In this document: positions 13,754 to 21,189 of the stretch, piece by piece
How positions within the stretch are numbered: the stretch's first letter is position 1
Layout of the letters: the number at the start of each line of letters is the position of its first letter
Source: Streptomycetaceae bacterium
GTDB taxonomy: Bacteria > Actinomycetota > Actinomycetes > Nanopelagicales > Nanopelagicaceae
Assembly: GCA_027488165.1 (NCBI GenBank)
Contig: JAIYCF010000139.1
Location: 1-24,000 of the forward strand
Reading direction: 5' to 3'
Length of the DNA: 24,000 bases
The notes under the pieces: model-generated
The model's input: only the letters and a program-made list of their open reading frames with translations
What the model was told of the DNA's origin: nothing
Database searches by the model: none
Position numbers and translations under genes: made by a program

Positions 13754-14935
13754 ATGGCTACACCGCTCGCTGAAGCGCTCAAAGAAATCGTTGAGAAGCT
13801 CGGTAGATCCGATAACTTTGTAAGGCTGGTTCTCTCTGGCAGACGGCGCAATATGCAGACTCCAAATGAGCGAATTGATGTGAAGCCAGTATTAATCAAA
13901 GGTGAAATTAAATACCAGGTAGCTCAGAGCGATGGGCGAGCAATGACGACTAAGAATTACTCGCCTCAAGAATTTCTAAAACTGGGCTTATTAGAAGCGG
14001 GCTTTGCCAACATCCATCTCGAAGAGAAAGATCAATCGATTTCACTTCGAATCACTAAGAAAGGCGAAGCGTTAATTAATCGAGCACGTGGTGAATTCAG
14101 CGCAGACCTTTCACATGATCGAAATAAGAGTCGACTACTTGATCCATCAGATCCTTTCTTGATTGAAGTTGGAATATCGGACTCTGGTGGAAAAGTTAAG
14201 GCGAGCAAGAATGATAAATACTTACAGGTCGAAGAGTTCCTTCGTCTTTTGATTCCATCCTTAAATTCAGCGATAGAAGCTGGGCATATTGCTAAACCAG
14301 ATGCGAAGCACCCGCTAACCATCGTGGATCTCGGCTGTGGCCATGCCTATCTAACATTTGCTGCCCATCAGTATTTACGTAGTGAGGGAATTGCGGTCAA
14401 GGTAGTTGGTATTGATATTCGCGAAAGTGCGCGCGCTCGAAATAATGAGATCGCTAAGAAGCTAGGTATTTCAGATTCCATAGAGTTTAGAGCCGAAGAA
14501 ATTTCAGAGACCACCTTAAAGAGTGCAGACATTGCTATTGCACTCCATGCCTGCGATACGGCAACAGATGACGCGCTTGCTTGGTCGGTAACAGCCGGTG
14601 CAAAACTAGTATTAGTTGCTCCGTGTTGCCATCACGATATTCAAGCCCAAATGGTTGAGATACCTGAGCCGTGGTCGATGGTTACAAAGAATGGAATTAT
14701 GAAAGAGAGATTGGGTGACTTGATCACTGACGGCTTACGGATACAGATCATGAAGTTATCTGGCTATCGCGTTGAAGCTATTGAATTCATCGGGGGAGAA
14801 CACACCCCAAGAAATTTGATGATTCGCGCAGTAAAGACAGGTGCGAAAGGCGATTCCTCTGAGGAAAAGCGCTATCAGGAGATGATCTCGCTCTGGAAAG
14901 TTAAGCCTGCGCTAGCAACCCTTCTCAACCGTTAG
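13754..14935 (+). CDS. SAM-dependent methyltransferase with PCCHH motif (Methyltransf_32-like)
   Basis: 393 residues. An N-terminal region of about 180 residues is unassigned. A class I Rossmann methyltransferase domain follows, with motif I IVDLGCGHAYLTFAAHQYL at about 190-208, the acidic motif II end in VVGIDIRESAR, IEFRAEEISE, and IAIALHACDTATDDAL. The segment LVLVAPCCHHDIQ (near residue 290) is the cysteine/histidine signature of the PF13679-type group that includes METTL25/RRNAD1-like and Trm13-like proteins. The substrate is unknown, with RNA a reasonable guess from those relatives. It begins 42 nt after the kinase stop with its own promoter-like hexamer and ends 11 nt before argG. Confidence 0.75.
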   Translation: MATPLAEALKEIVEKLGRSDNFVRLVLSGRRRNMQTPNERIDVKPVLIKGEIKYQVAQSDGRAMTTKNYSPQEFLKLGLLEAGFANIHLEEKDQSISLRITKKGEALINRARGEFSADLSHDRNKSRLLDPSDPFLIEVGISDSGGKVKASKNDKYLQVEEFLRLLIPSLNSAIEAGHIAKPDAKHPLTIVDLGCGHAYLTFAAHQYLRSEGIAVKVVGIDIRESARARNNEIAKKLGISDSIEFRAEEISETTLKSADIAIALHACDTATDDALAWSVTAGAKLVLVAPCCHHDIQAQMVEIPEPWSMVTKNGIMKERLGDLITDGLRIQIMKLSGYRVEAIEFIGGEHTPRNLMIRAVKTGAKGDSSEEKRYQEMISLWKVKPALATLLNR

Positions 14936-14945
14936 ACTTGCGCGC
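14933..14945 (+). promoter_or_regulatory. leaderless-type -10 before argG
   Basis: TAGACT at 14933-14938 overlaps the TAG stop of the methyltransferase gene and is 7 nt before the argG ATG. No ribosome binding site is visible, so argG may have its own leaderless transcript. Confidence 0.4.
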
Positions 14946-16286
14946 ATGTCCAAAGTACTTGCATCTCTTCCAGTCGGCGAAAAAGTCGGCATCGCATTCT
15001 CTGGTGGCCTCGATACTTCGGTAGCAGTTGCCTGGATGCGCGATAAGGGTGCGATTCCATGCACTTACACGGCAGATCTTGGCCAGTATGACGAGACTGA
15101 TATTGACTCTGTACCAGTTCGTGCAAAAGAGTACGGCGCAGAAATTTCTCGCCTCGTAGATTGCAAAACTTCGCTAGTTGAAGAAGGACTTGCTGCAATC
15201 GCTTGCGGTGCATTTCATATTCGTTCTGGCGGCAAGCAGTATTTCAATACGACACCTCTTGGACGCGCAGTAACCGGCACACTTTTGGTACGTGCGATGT
15301 TGCAAGATTCTGTTGAAATTTGGGGAGATGGTTCGACCTATAAGGGCAACGATATTGAGCGTTTTTATCGTTACGGTCTCTTAGCTAATCCAAATCTAAG
15401 AATCTATAAGCCTTGGCTGGATGCAGATTTTGTTCGCGAACTCGGTGGCCGTAAGGAAATGTCACAGTGGTTGGTGGCTCATAACTTCCCATATCGCGAC
15501 AGCGTAGAAAAGGCATATTCAACAGATGCCAATATCTTGGGCGCAACACATGAAGCGAAAGATCTCGAAAATCTAGATGCCTCGATCGAGATCGTAAATC
15601 CAATTATGGGCGTTAAGTTCTGGGATTCCTCGGTATCTATCACATCAGAAGATGTGAAGATCCAATTCGTTCAAGGCCGCCCGGTTGCAATTAATGGAAA
15701 AGATTTCACTGACGTTGTAGAACTTATGAAAGCCGCTAACGAGATCGGCGGTCGCCATGGTCTCGGAATGGCTGATCAGATTGAAAACCGCATTATTGAA
15801 GCAAAGAGCCGTGGCATTTATGAAGCACCAGGTATGGCGCTCTTGTTTATCGCATATGAGCGCTTGTTAAGTGCAATCCATAACGAAGACACAATTGCTA
15901 ACTACCATGCAGAGGGTCGCCGCTTAGGTCGTCTACTTTACGAAGGCCGCTGGTTAGATCCACAATCTCTAATGTTGCGCGAATCGCTGCAACGTTGGGT
16001 TGCCTCCGCAGTAACCGGTGAAGTAACTATTCGCCTGCGTCGCGGAGATGACTTCTCAATTATCAATACAACTGGTCCCGCGCTTAGCTACCATCCTGAA
16101 AAACTTTCTATGGAGCGCACTGAAAATGCTGCCTTCGGACCGGTCGATCGCATCGGTCAATTAACGATGAGAAATCTAGATATCGCCGATACTCGCGCCA
16201 AGCTTGAGATGTACCGAGATCAAGGCCAACTTGGTTCTGGAGAATTTAAATTGATTCAAGAAATTGGTGAAGGAGAAAAGAAGTAA
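14946..16286 (+). CDS. argG: argininosuccinate synthase, long E. coli-type
   Basis: 446 residues. It joins citrulline and aspartate at the expense of ATP, the penultimate step of arginine synthesis. The ATP pyrophosphatase loop is IAFSGGLDTSVAVAW (Ser19-Ser25). Long blocks such as YFNTTPLGRAVTGT, IWGDGSTYKGNDIERFYRYG, SVEKAYSTDANILGATHEAK, VNPIMGVKFWDSSV and GRHGLGMADQIENRIIEAKS follow the E. coli enzyme (447 residues) closely. Most Actinobacteria carry the shorter form of about 400 residues, for example 398 in M. tuberculosis. No other arginine gene is nearby. Its stop overlaps the FKBP gene start by one base. Confidence 0.95.
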   Translation: MSKVLASLPVGEKVGIAFSGGLDTSVAVAWMRDKGAIPCTYTADLGQYDETDIDSVPVRAKEYGAEISRLVDCKTSLVEEGLAAIACGAFHIRSGGKQYFNTTPLGRAVTGTLLVRAMLQDSVEIWGDGSTYKGNDIERFYRYGLLANPNLRIYKPWLDADFVRELGGRKEMSQWLVAHNFPYRDSVEKAYSTDANILGATHEAKDLENLDASIEIVNPIMGVKFWDSSVSITSEDVKIQFVQGRPVAINGKDFTDVVELMKAANEIGGRHGLGMADQIENRIIEAKSRGIYEAPGMALLFIAYERLLSAIHNEDTIANYHAEGRRLGRLLYEGRWLDPQSLMLRESLQRWVASAVTGEVTIRLRRGDDFSIINTTGPALSYHPEKLSMERTENAAFGPVDRIGQLTMRNLDIADTRAKLEMYRDQGQLGSGEFKLIQEIGEGEKK

Positions 16287-16756
16287 TGAAAAAGGTATTT
16301 GCACTACTTGCTGTATCAGCCCTGTTACTTACCGGATGTGGAGAAAAAGAAATGAGCGCTTCATCAGATAACTTGCCTACTGTTACAACCAATCAAGGAG
16401 AAGCGCCAACAATCGGTGCACCCGCCGGTAGCCCACCAACTACCTTGGTGACAAAAGACATCATCGTTGGTAGCGGTGCAGAAGCTCTACCAACATCAAC
16501 TATGACAGTGCATTACACGCTAATGACTTGGTCCAATGGACAGCTAATCGAATCTTCTTGGAATGGTGGATCACCCGCCACATTTCCATTGGCAAATGTG
16601 ATCGTAGGTTGGCAGCAAGGTATTCCAGGAATGAAAGTTGGCGGTCGACGTTTACTAGTTATTCCACCTGATCTTGGTTATGGCGCCCAAGGTGGCGGAC
16701 CAATTGGACCAAATGAAACTCTAATCTTCGTCGTTGATGCGATAGGTGTTGCTTAA
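16286..16756 (+). CDS. FKBP-type peptidyl-prolyl isomerase, lipoprotein
   Basis: 156 residues. The N-terminus is a lipoprotein signal, MKKVFALLAVSALLLTGCGE, with lipobox LTGC and the lipidated Cys18. A low-complexity serine/threonine/proline linker (about 24-60) follows. The C-terminal FKBP domain (about 65-156) shows MTVHYTLMTWSNGQLIESSW, VIVGWQQGIPGMKVGGRR, LLVIPPDLGYGAQGGG and ETLIFVVDAIGV, which line the proline-binding pocket. It would help fold exported proteins at the membrane surface. GGAG with ample spacing precedes the ATG, which shares a base with the argG stop, so it is co-translated with argG despite the unrelated role. Confidence 0.9.
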   Translation: MKKVFALLAVSALLLTGCGEKEMSASSDNLPTVTTNQGEAPTIGAPAGSPPTTLVTKDIIVGSGAEALPTSTMTVHYTLMTWSNGQLIESSWNGGSPATFPLANVIVGWQQGIPGMKVGGRRLLVIPPDLGYGAQGGGPIGPNETLIFVVDAIGVA

Positions 16757-16758
16757 CT

Positions 16759-16784
16759 CACCTACAGATCGTTATTTCTGGGTG
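16759..16784 (+). terminator. possible weak terminator hairpin after the FKBP gene
   Basis: CACC-TA-CAGA and TCTG-GGTG form an 8-bp stem with a 2-nt bulge around loop TCGTTATT. The T-rich run (TTGTTGTTTTT) begins only about 13 nt later, so this is not a canonical intrinsic terminator. It separates the FKBP gene from the riboswitch. Confidence 0.3.
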
Positions 16785-16800
16785 TTATGATGACCTTGTT

Positions 16801-16921
16801 GTTTTTCGGGGTCGATGTAATTTCGAACCGGCAGTGAAAGTCTGCGACCCGGTCATAGCCAGTGACCGGTGGATTGGGTGTAATTCCCGAACCGACGGTT
16901 AAAGTCCGGATGAGAGAAAAC
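16801..16921 (+). ncRNA. FMN riboswitch (RFN element)
   Basis: The conserved RFN core is recognisable: CGAACCGGCAGTGAAAGTC..., then GCGACCCGGTC, TGGATTGGGTGTAATTCCCG, ACCGACGGTTAAAGTCCGGA and TGAGAGAA. The closing P1 stem can be drawn as GTTTTT (16801-16806) with GAAAAC (16916-16921). FMN binding to this aptamer turns down riboflavin synthesis genes. It lies 120 nt before ribD, leading the operon ribD-ribE-ribBA-ribH. The downstream RNA at 16922-17041 is the expression platform. Confidence 0.93.
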
Positions 16922-16927
16922 CAACGT

Positions 16928-17038
16928 GTAGCTGTCGCACCCTTTGCGCATTTAGTTTTTGCTAGAGGGATAGTGCGTCGGCTGCCACTGCTTTTTCCAC
17001 CCCCGAGATGCAACACCGATTCTCGAGCAAGGGTGTTG
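16928..17038 (+). promoter_or_regulatory. riboswitch expression platform with ribosome-site hairpin
   Basis: A 13-bp imperfect stem can form between 16928-16940 and 16973-16985 (one mismatch, two G-U pairs). Further on, CAACACC (17011-17017) pairs perfectly with GGTGTTG (17032-17038), which overlaps the ribD Shine-Dalgarno AAGGG (17029-17033). CACCC also occurs at 16938-16942 and 16998-17002, either of which could pair with GGGTG of the same site. A TTTTT run at 16992-16996 does not directly follow a strong stem. Together this favours translational control over termination, but no structure was computed. Confidence 0.55.
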
Positions 17039-17041
17039 AAG

Positions 17042-18061
17042 ATGAACCAAGTCTTAAGTGCAGAAAGTGCGATGGCGCGCGCCATCGAGTGCGCACATCT
17101 TGGTTTAGGTAAAACATTCCCAAATCCAATTGTTGGTGCAGTTATAACTAGCGCAACAGGAGAATTCATTAGCGAAGGTTTTCATCAGGGGGCAGATCAT
17201 GCTGAAGTCGTTGCGATCAAGGCGGCCAAAGAGATTCCAGTGGGTTCGATAATTTATGTGACGCTGGAACCCTGCAACCATCAAGGAAAAACTCCGCCTT
17301 GCACAGAAGCGATTATTGATGCTGGCATCTCAAAAGTTGTTTATGCAGTTACAGATCCAAATCCGATTGCGGCAGGTGGCACTGCAAAGCTACGAAATTC
17401 AGGAATTGAAGTTGTAGCAGGACTGCTCGAAAGCGAAGCCGCTTTCGATAATCGCGCTTGGATAACCAAGATTGCCAAAGATCGTCCGCGAATAACTTGG
17501 AAGATCGCCTCAACTATGGATGGAAAAGTTGCGGCAAGTGACGGAAGTTCTAAATGGATTACCAGCGAGCTTGCACGAGCTGATGTAGCCGCGCTTCGCT
17601 CACAGGCTGACGCAATACTTACTTCAACAGCAACTGTTCTGGCCGACAATCCACTGCTTACAAGCAAGGGTTTGGGCAAGAACCCGGTTCGCATTGTTAT
17701 GGGGGAGCGAGAAGTAGCTCCAGGCTCGCAGGTACTTAATTCAGATGCTGAAACTGTCGTAATAAAATCCCATGATTTTCAAGATTTGATTTCATTGGCT
17801 AAGGAACGTGAATTCAATCAAATACTTGTTGAATCCGGACCGACCTTCGGCACTGCACTCCTAAAGGCAGATCTAGTAGATGAAGTTATTCTCTTCCAGG
17901 CTCCAACCTTCTTTGGTTCAGGCACCCCTTCTATTTCAGATTTGGGCGTAGCCACTATTTCACAGCGTTTAGATTTTGAGATCGCAGATGTTGAAGTAGT
18001 CGGCGCAGATTTGAAGATAACCCTTATCAAGAGCGCAAACCACGAAGAAAGCGGGCGCTGA
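17042..18061 (+). CDS. ribD: bifunctional diaminohydroxyphosphoribosylaminopyrimidine deaminase / reductase
   Basis: 339 residues. It catalyses steps 2 and 3 of riboflavin synthesis: deamination then NADPH reduction of the pyrimidine intermediate. The N-terminal deaminase domain has the zinc site HAEVVA (His53, catalytic Glu55) and LEPCNHQGKTPPC (Cys78, Cys87). The reductase domain from about 150 has ITWKIASTMDGKVAA and ILVESGPTFGTALL. The frame is open back to 16862 inside the aptamer, but that region is structured RNA. The ATG at 17042 has AAGGG 8 nt upstream and matches the family's N-terminus (MARAIECA..GKTFPNPIVGAVI); ATG 17072 is an alternative. It shares one base (TGATG) with ribE. Confidence 0.93.
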   Translation: MNQVLSAESAMARAIECAHLGLGKTFPNPIVGAVITSATGEFISEGFHQGADHAEVVAIKAAKEIPVGSIIYVTLEPCNHQGKTPPCTEAIIDAGISKVVYAVTDPNPIAAGGTAKLRNSGIEVVAGLLESEAAFDNRAWITKIAKDRPRITWKIASTMDGKVAASDGSSKWITSELARADVAALRSQADAILTSTATVLADNPLLTSKGLGKNPVRIVMGEREVAPGSQVLNSDAETVVIKSHDFQDLISLAKEREFNQILVESGPTFGTALLKADLVDEVILFQAPTFFGSGTPSISDLGVATISQRLDFEIADVEVVGADLKITLIKSANHEESGR

Positions 18062-18669
18062 TGTTTACGGGATTGATTCAAGCCGTGGGCCACGTTTCTG
18101 CAATTGAAATGCAAGAAACCAGCGCTAAATTAGAGATAACTAGCCCAGAAATCGCTTCCCAGATCTCCAAAGGCGATTCAGTTAGCGTAAATGGAACCTG
18201 TCTAACGGTTGTCTCATTCACCAACGAATGTTTTGTCGTAGATGTAATGGTGCAAACCCTCAGCCTTACTTCAACTGGGGCTCTTCTTGCTGGATCACCA
18301 GTAAATCTTGAACTTGCAACTCGCACGCAAGATCGACTGGGCGGGCATATCGTGCAAGGACATGTTGATGGCGTTGCAAAAGTTGCGGGAATCTCTGCCG
18401 ATAAAGAGTGGACGCGCATGGATGTTGAAGTGCCGGCGCACCTTATGAAATACGTCGTTGCCCAAGGATCAATTTGTATAGAAGGAGTTTCCCTAACGGT
18501 AGGTGAGTTAAATGACTCGCAAAATCAGGTATCTGTTTGGTTGATTCCAGAAACTCTGGCAAAGACCAATCTCTCAGCAAAGAAAATCTCTGATCCCCTC
18601 AATGTCGAGGTTGATGTTTTAGCCAAATACGTGGAAAGACTTATTGCACGCGGACAGGATGGCAAATGA
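18061..18669 (+). CDS. ribE: riboflavin synthase alpha chain
   Basis: 202 residues, standard length. It converts two lumazine molecules to riboflavin plus the pyrimidine substrate that lumazine synthase recycles. The opening MFTGLIQAVGHV is diagnostic, and the two tandem lumazine-binding repeats are visible: GDSVSVNGTCLTVVSF in the first (about 40-55) and GSICIEGVSLTVGEL in the second (about 138-152), with RLGGHIVQGHVDG between. The gene overlaps ribD by one base and ribBA by four (ATGA), so it is translated as part of the FMN-controlled operon. Often called ribC in mycobacteria. Confidence 0.95.
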   Translation: MFTGLIQAVGHVSAIEMQETSAKLEITSPEIASQISKGDSVSVNGTCLTVVSFTNECFVVDVMVQTLSLTSTGALLAGSPVNLELATRTQDRLGGHIVQGHVDGVAKVAGISADKEWTRMDVEVPAHLMKYVVAQGSICIEGVSLTVGELNDSQNQVSVWLIPETLAKTNLSAKKISDPLNVEVDVLAKYVERLIARGQDGK

Positions 18670-19859
18670 GTAATTTAGAGAAAGTACTCTCTGATTTTAA
18701 GGTGGGTAAGTTCATCGTCGTAACCGATGACGAAAACCGCGAGAATGAAGCCGATCTAATCCTGCTTGCCGATAAAGCAACCCCAGAAAATATCGGCTTT
18801 ATGGTCAGATATACATCTGGTGTGATCTGCGGAATCATCACTGAAGAAACAGCCAAGAAGTTAAAGCTTCCGCTAATGGTCAAGCGCAATGAAGATAACC
18901 ACACGACCGCCTTTACGGTCACAGTTGATGCGATCGCAGGACGTTCTACTGGTATACCAGCTGCCGAGCGAGCAAACACACTGCGCGCACTTGCGGATGC
19001 CAATTCACTACCGACGGATTTTGCGCGACCAGGACATGTCTTTCCGCTAATTTCAGTACCGGGTGGACTTCACCAGCGTCGTGGCCATACTGAAGCAAGC
19101 ATGGCGCTATGTGAGTTAACTGGGTCTAATCCCTGCGCAGTTCTCTCTGAATTAGTAAATGATGATGGATCAATGATGCGTGGTTCTCAGATAACCGAAT
19201 TCGCCAAAGCACATGGCTTGGAAGTTATCTCCATCGATGAGCTTTCACGAGTGCTTCCGATGAAGAAGAGCACTGATGTAGCAAACCTTGAATGGGCTGA
19301 GCTTCCATTGGGTAACGCGCAATGGCAGATCTCCACGTACATTTCACCAACCGGCGCGGAACACGCTGTTCTTAAATTTGCAAAGAACCATGATGTGCAA
19401 CCTCTCGTTCGTATCCATTCAGAATGTTTGACTGGAGATGTATTTGGTTCGCAACGCTGTGATTGTGGCCCGCAGCTACAAGAAGCGATCTCACAAATTC
19501 AAGAAAACGGTCATGGATACGTTCTCTACATTCGCGATCATGAGGGTCGCGGTATCGGTCTGGCTGAGAAGATTCGCGCCTATGCCTTGCAGGATTCTGG
19601 ACAAGATACCGTGGAAGCGAATATCTCAATCGGACAGCCTGTCGATGATCGAACTTACGAGGATGCCGTTGAAATTCTTAAGCGCTTAAAGTTAAAGGGC
19701 TTAACTATTCTGACCAATAACCCAGAGAAGATAAGCGCTCTAGAGGGTGAGGGATTTATGGTTACAACTAAATCCCTAGAAATCGCTTCCAATAAATTCA
19801 ATAAGAAGTATTTAGAAACTAAGCGAGATAAGTTAAACCACGCGTTAGGAGCGATCTAA
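18666..19859 (+). CDS. ribBA: bifunctional DHBP synthase / GTP cyclohydrolase II
   Basis: 397 residues in two domains. The N-terminal half (1-200) makes 3,4-dihydroxy-2-butanone 4-phosphate: DDENRENEADLI, TAFTVTVDA, RPGHVFPLIS and RGHTEASMALCEL. The C-terminal half opens GTP: zinc ligands Cys254, Cys265 and Cys267 (SECLTGDVFGSQRCDCG), and the YIRDHEGRGIGL catalytic segment, IRAYALQD and DTVEAN. The last 80 residues drift from the usual pattern: the YGIGAQIL-type helix reads YEDAVEIL, and the ERVPL-type segment reads TTKSLEI. Catalytic residues remain, so activity is likely. It overlaps ribE by four bases and ribH by one. Confidence 0.93.
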   Translation: MSNLEKVLSDFKVGKFIVVTDDENRENEADLILLADKATPENIGFMVRYTSGVICGIITEETAKKLKLPLMVKRNEDNHTTAFTVTVDAIAGRSTGIPAAERANTLRALADANSLPTDFARPGHVFPLISVPGGLHQRRGHTEASMALCELTGSNPCAVLSELVNDDGSMMRGSQITEFAKAHGLEVISIDELSRVLPMKKSTDVANLEWAELPLGNAQWQISTYISPTGAEHAVLKFAKNHDVQPLVRIHSECLTGDVFGSQRCDCGPQLQEAISQIQENGHGYVLYIRDHEGRGIGLAEKIRAYALQDSGQDTVEANISIGQPVDDRTYEDAVEILKRLKLKGLTILTNNPEKISALEGEGFMVTTKSLEIASNKFNKKYLETKRDKLNHALGAI

Positions 19860-20317
19860 TGGCCGGACATGCACCTGAAATTAAGATTCCACAACTTCCT
19901 CACCTAAAGGCGGTAGTAATTTCCGCCGCATGGCACCCCGACATTTGCGATTCGCTAGTTGCCGGAGCGGTACGTGGATATAACGCGGCAGGTATCGCAA
20001 ACCCCACAGTACGCACCGTTGCTGGATCTTTTGAGCTTCCGCTGGCTGCGCAGTTAGCTTTTGACGAAGGCTTTGATGTTGCAGTAATCGTTGGACTTGT
20101 ACTACGTGGTGAAACCCCGCACTTTGATTATGTCTGCCAAGGAGTAACTCAAGGCGTGATGGATGTTTCGCTCAGCCGTTCCAAACCAATTGGTTTCGGT
20201 GTACTCATGTGCGACAACCTGGAACAAGCAACTGCAAGAGCTGGTCTGCCTGGCAGCAAAGAAGATAAAGGCTATGACAGCGCACTTGCAGCGCTGAGCG
20301 TTCTAGATAAAGGTTGA
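19859..20317 (+). CDS. ribH: 6,7-dimethyl-8-ribityllumazine synthase
   Basis: 152 residues. It condenses the RibBA and RibD-pathway products to lumazine, normally as a pentamer or 60-mer shell. Key blocks: SAAWHPDICDSLVAGAV (aromatic substrate site, WH form as in mycobacterial RibH), VAGSFELPLAAQ, VLRGETPHFDYVCQGVTQG (the RGxTxHF catalytic histidine) and PIGFGVLMCDNLEQATARAG. It closes the riboflavin operon, sharing one base with ribBA. mutM follows after 3 nt, so it may be co-transcribed. Confidence 0.95.
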   Translation: MAGHAPEIKIPQLPHLKAVVISAAWHPDICDSLVAGAVRGYNAAGIANPTVRTVAGSFELPLAAQLAFDEGFDVAVIVGLVLRGETPHFDYVCQGVTQGVMDVSLSRSKPIGFGVLMCDNLEQATARAGLPGSKEDKGYDSALAALSVLDKG

Positions 20318-20320
20318 GTT

Positions 20321-21160
20321 GTGCCAGAACTTCCAGAAGTTGAAACGGTTCGCCGAGGCTTAGTAAGTCTTGTTAAAGGCTACAAAATAGTTGCAGCGCA
20401 TGATTTGCATCCACGCGCACTAAAACCTGAATCAATTGCACCACTTAAGTCGATTCAGGGCGCGAAGATTATTGATTTAAATCGCCGTGGCAAGTTTCTC
20501 TGGTTTGTTTTGGATCGCCCTCAGGTATTGGTTGCTCATCTTGGCATGAGCGGGCAGTTCCTCATTCATCAACCAGGCCATCCCAAGGCAAAACATGTCC
20601 GTGCCCAGTTTGATCTAACTAAGCAGATGCGCAAGCGCGAGTTAGTTTTTAACGATCAGCGCACCTTTGGTTGGGTATCGGTTGAAGAAACTACCGATGG
20701 TGTTCCAAGTTCTGCTCAGCACATCGCACGCGATCCTTTTGATGCAAACTTTGATCTTCAAGAAACAATAGAGAAATTTGCAAAACGAAAAATTAGAATT
20801 AAAACCGCGCTTTTAAATCAAGAAATCATGAGCGGGGTCGGGAACATCTACGCGGATGAAACTCTTTGGCGAGCCAAGGTTCACCCTGAGATTTCAACTG
20901 CTGATCTTTCTAAAAAGAAAATTAGTTCGATTATCGGGTTTGCAACCGAAGTTATGAGTGAGGCCATAGAACAAGGTGGCACCTCATTCGATGATCTCTA
21001 TATAAATGTAAATGGCGAAAGTGGATTCTTTGAGCAAGCCCTTGCGGCATATGGGAGAACCGATGAGCCATGTCCACGTTGCGGTACACCTATTCGCCGG
21101 ATCACTTTCGGCGCTAGATCATCGCATTTCTGCCCGCGCTGCCAGAAGAAATACAGGTAG
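20321..21160 (+). CDS. mutM: formamidopyrimidine-DNA glycosylase
   Basis: 279 residues. It removes 8-oxoguanine and formamidopyrimidines and nicks the abasic site. The GTG-initiated N-terminus gives PELPEVETVRRGL, whose Pro2 is the Schiff-base nucleophile and Glu3 the catalytic acid. RRGKFLWF carries the conserved lysine, HLGMSGQF a DNA-contact loop, and NQEIMSGVGNIYADE the helix-two-turn-helix. The C-terminal zinc finger is CPRCGTPIRRITFG...FCPRC. In many Actinobacteria fpg lies elsewhere; here it is 3 nt after ribH, so its expression may follow FMN status. The FMN link is inference. Confidence 0.95.
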   Translation: MPELPEVETVRRGLVSLVKGYKIVAAHDLHPRALKPESIAPLKSIQGAKIIDLNRRGKFLWFVLDRPQVLVAHLGMSGQFLIHQPGHPKAKHVRAQFDLTKQMRKRELVFNDQRTFGWVSVEETTDGVPSSAQHIARDPFDANFDLQETIEKFAKRKIRIKTALLNQEIMSGVGNIYADETLWRAKVHPEISTADLSKKKISSIIGFATEVMSEAIEQGGTSFDDLYINVNGESGFFEQALAAYGRTDEPCPRCGTPIRRITFGARSSHFCPRCQKKYR

Positions 21161-21177
21161 AACTCAGGTTTAACCAG

Positions 21178-21189
21178 TAGCGTAGCCGC
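21178..21189 (+). promoter_or_regulatory. leaderless-type -10 before cysD
   Basis: TAGCGT at 21178-21183 is 6 nt before the GTG at 21190. No Shine-Dalgarno is present in the 29-nt gap after mutM. This spacing favours the GTG at 21190 as start over the one at 21196. Confidence 0.45.

Noticed and set aside
16973..16996. Intrinsic terminator in the riboswitch platform (AGTG...CACT then TTTTT)
   Set aside because: The stem directly next to the T run is only 4 bp. The stronger stem ends 6 nt earlier, so a classical terminator is not supported.
16862..17041. In-frame upstream extension of ribD starting at a GTG inside the FMN aptamer
   Set aside because: The stretch is conserved riboswitch RNA, its translation has no RibD-like sequence, and ATG 17042 has a good ribosome site and the expected family N-terminus.
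16762..17169. Minus-strand open frame of 135 codons opposite the riboswitch and ribD start
   Set aside because: It is antisense to a structured RNA and a certain gene, with no recognisable protein features.
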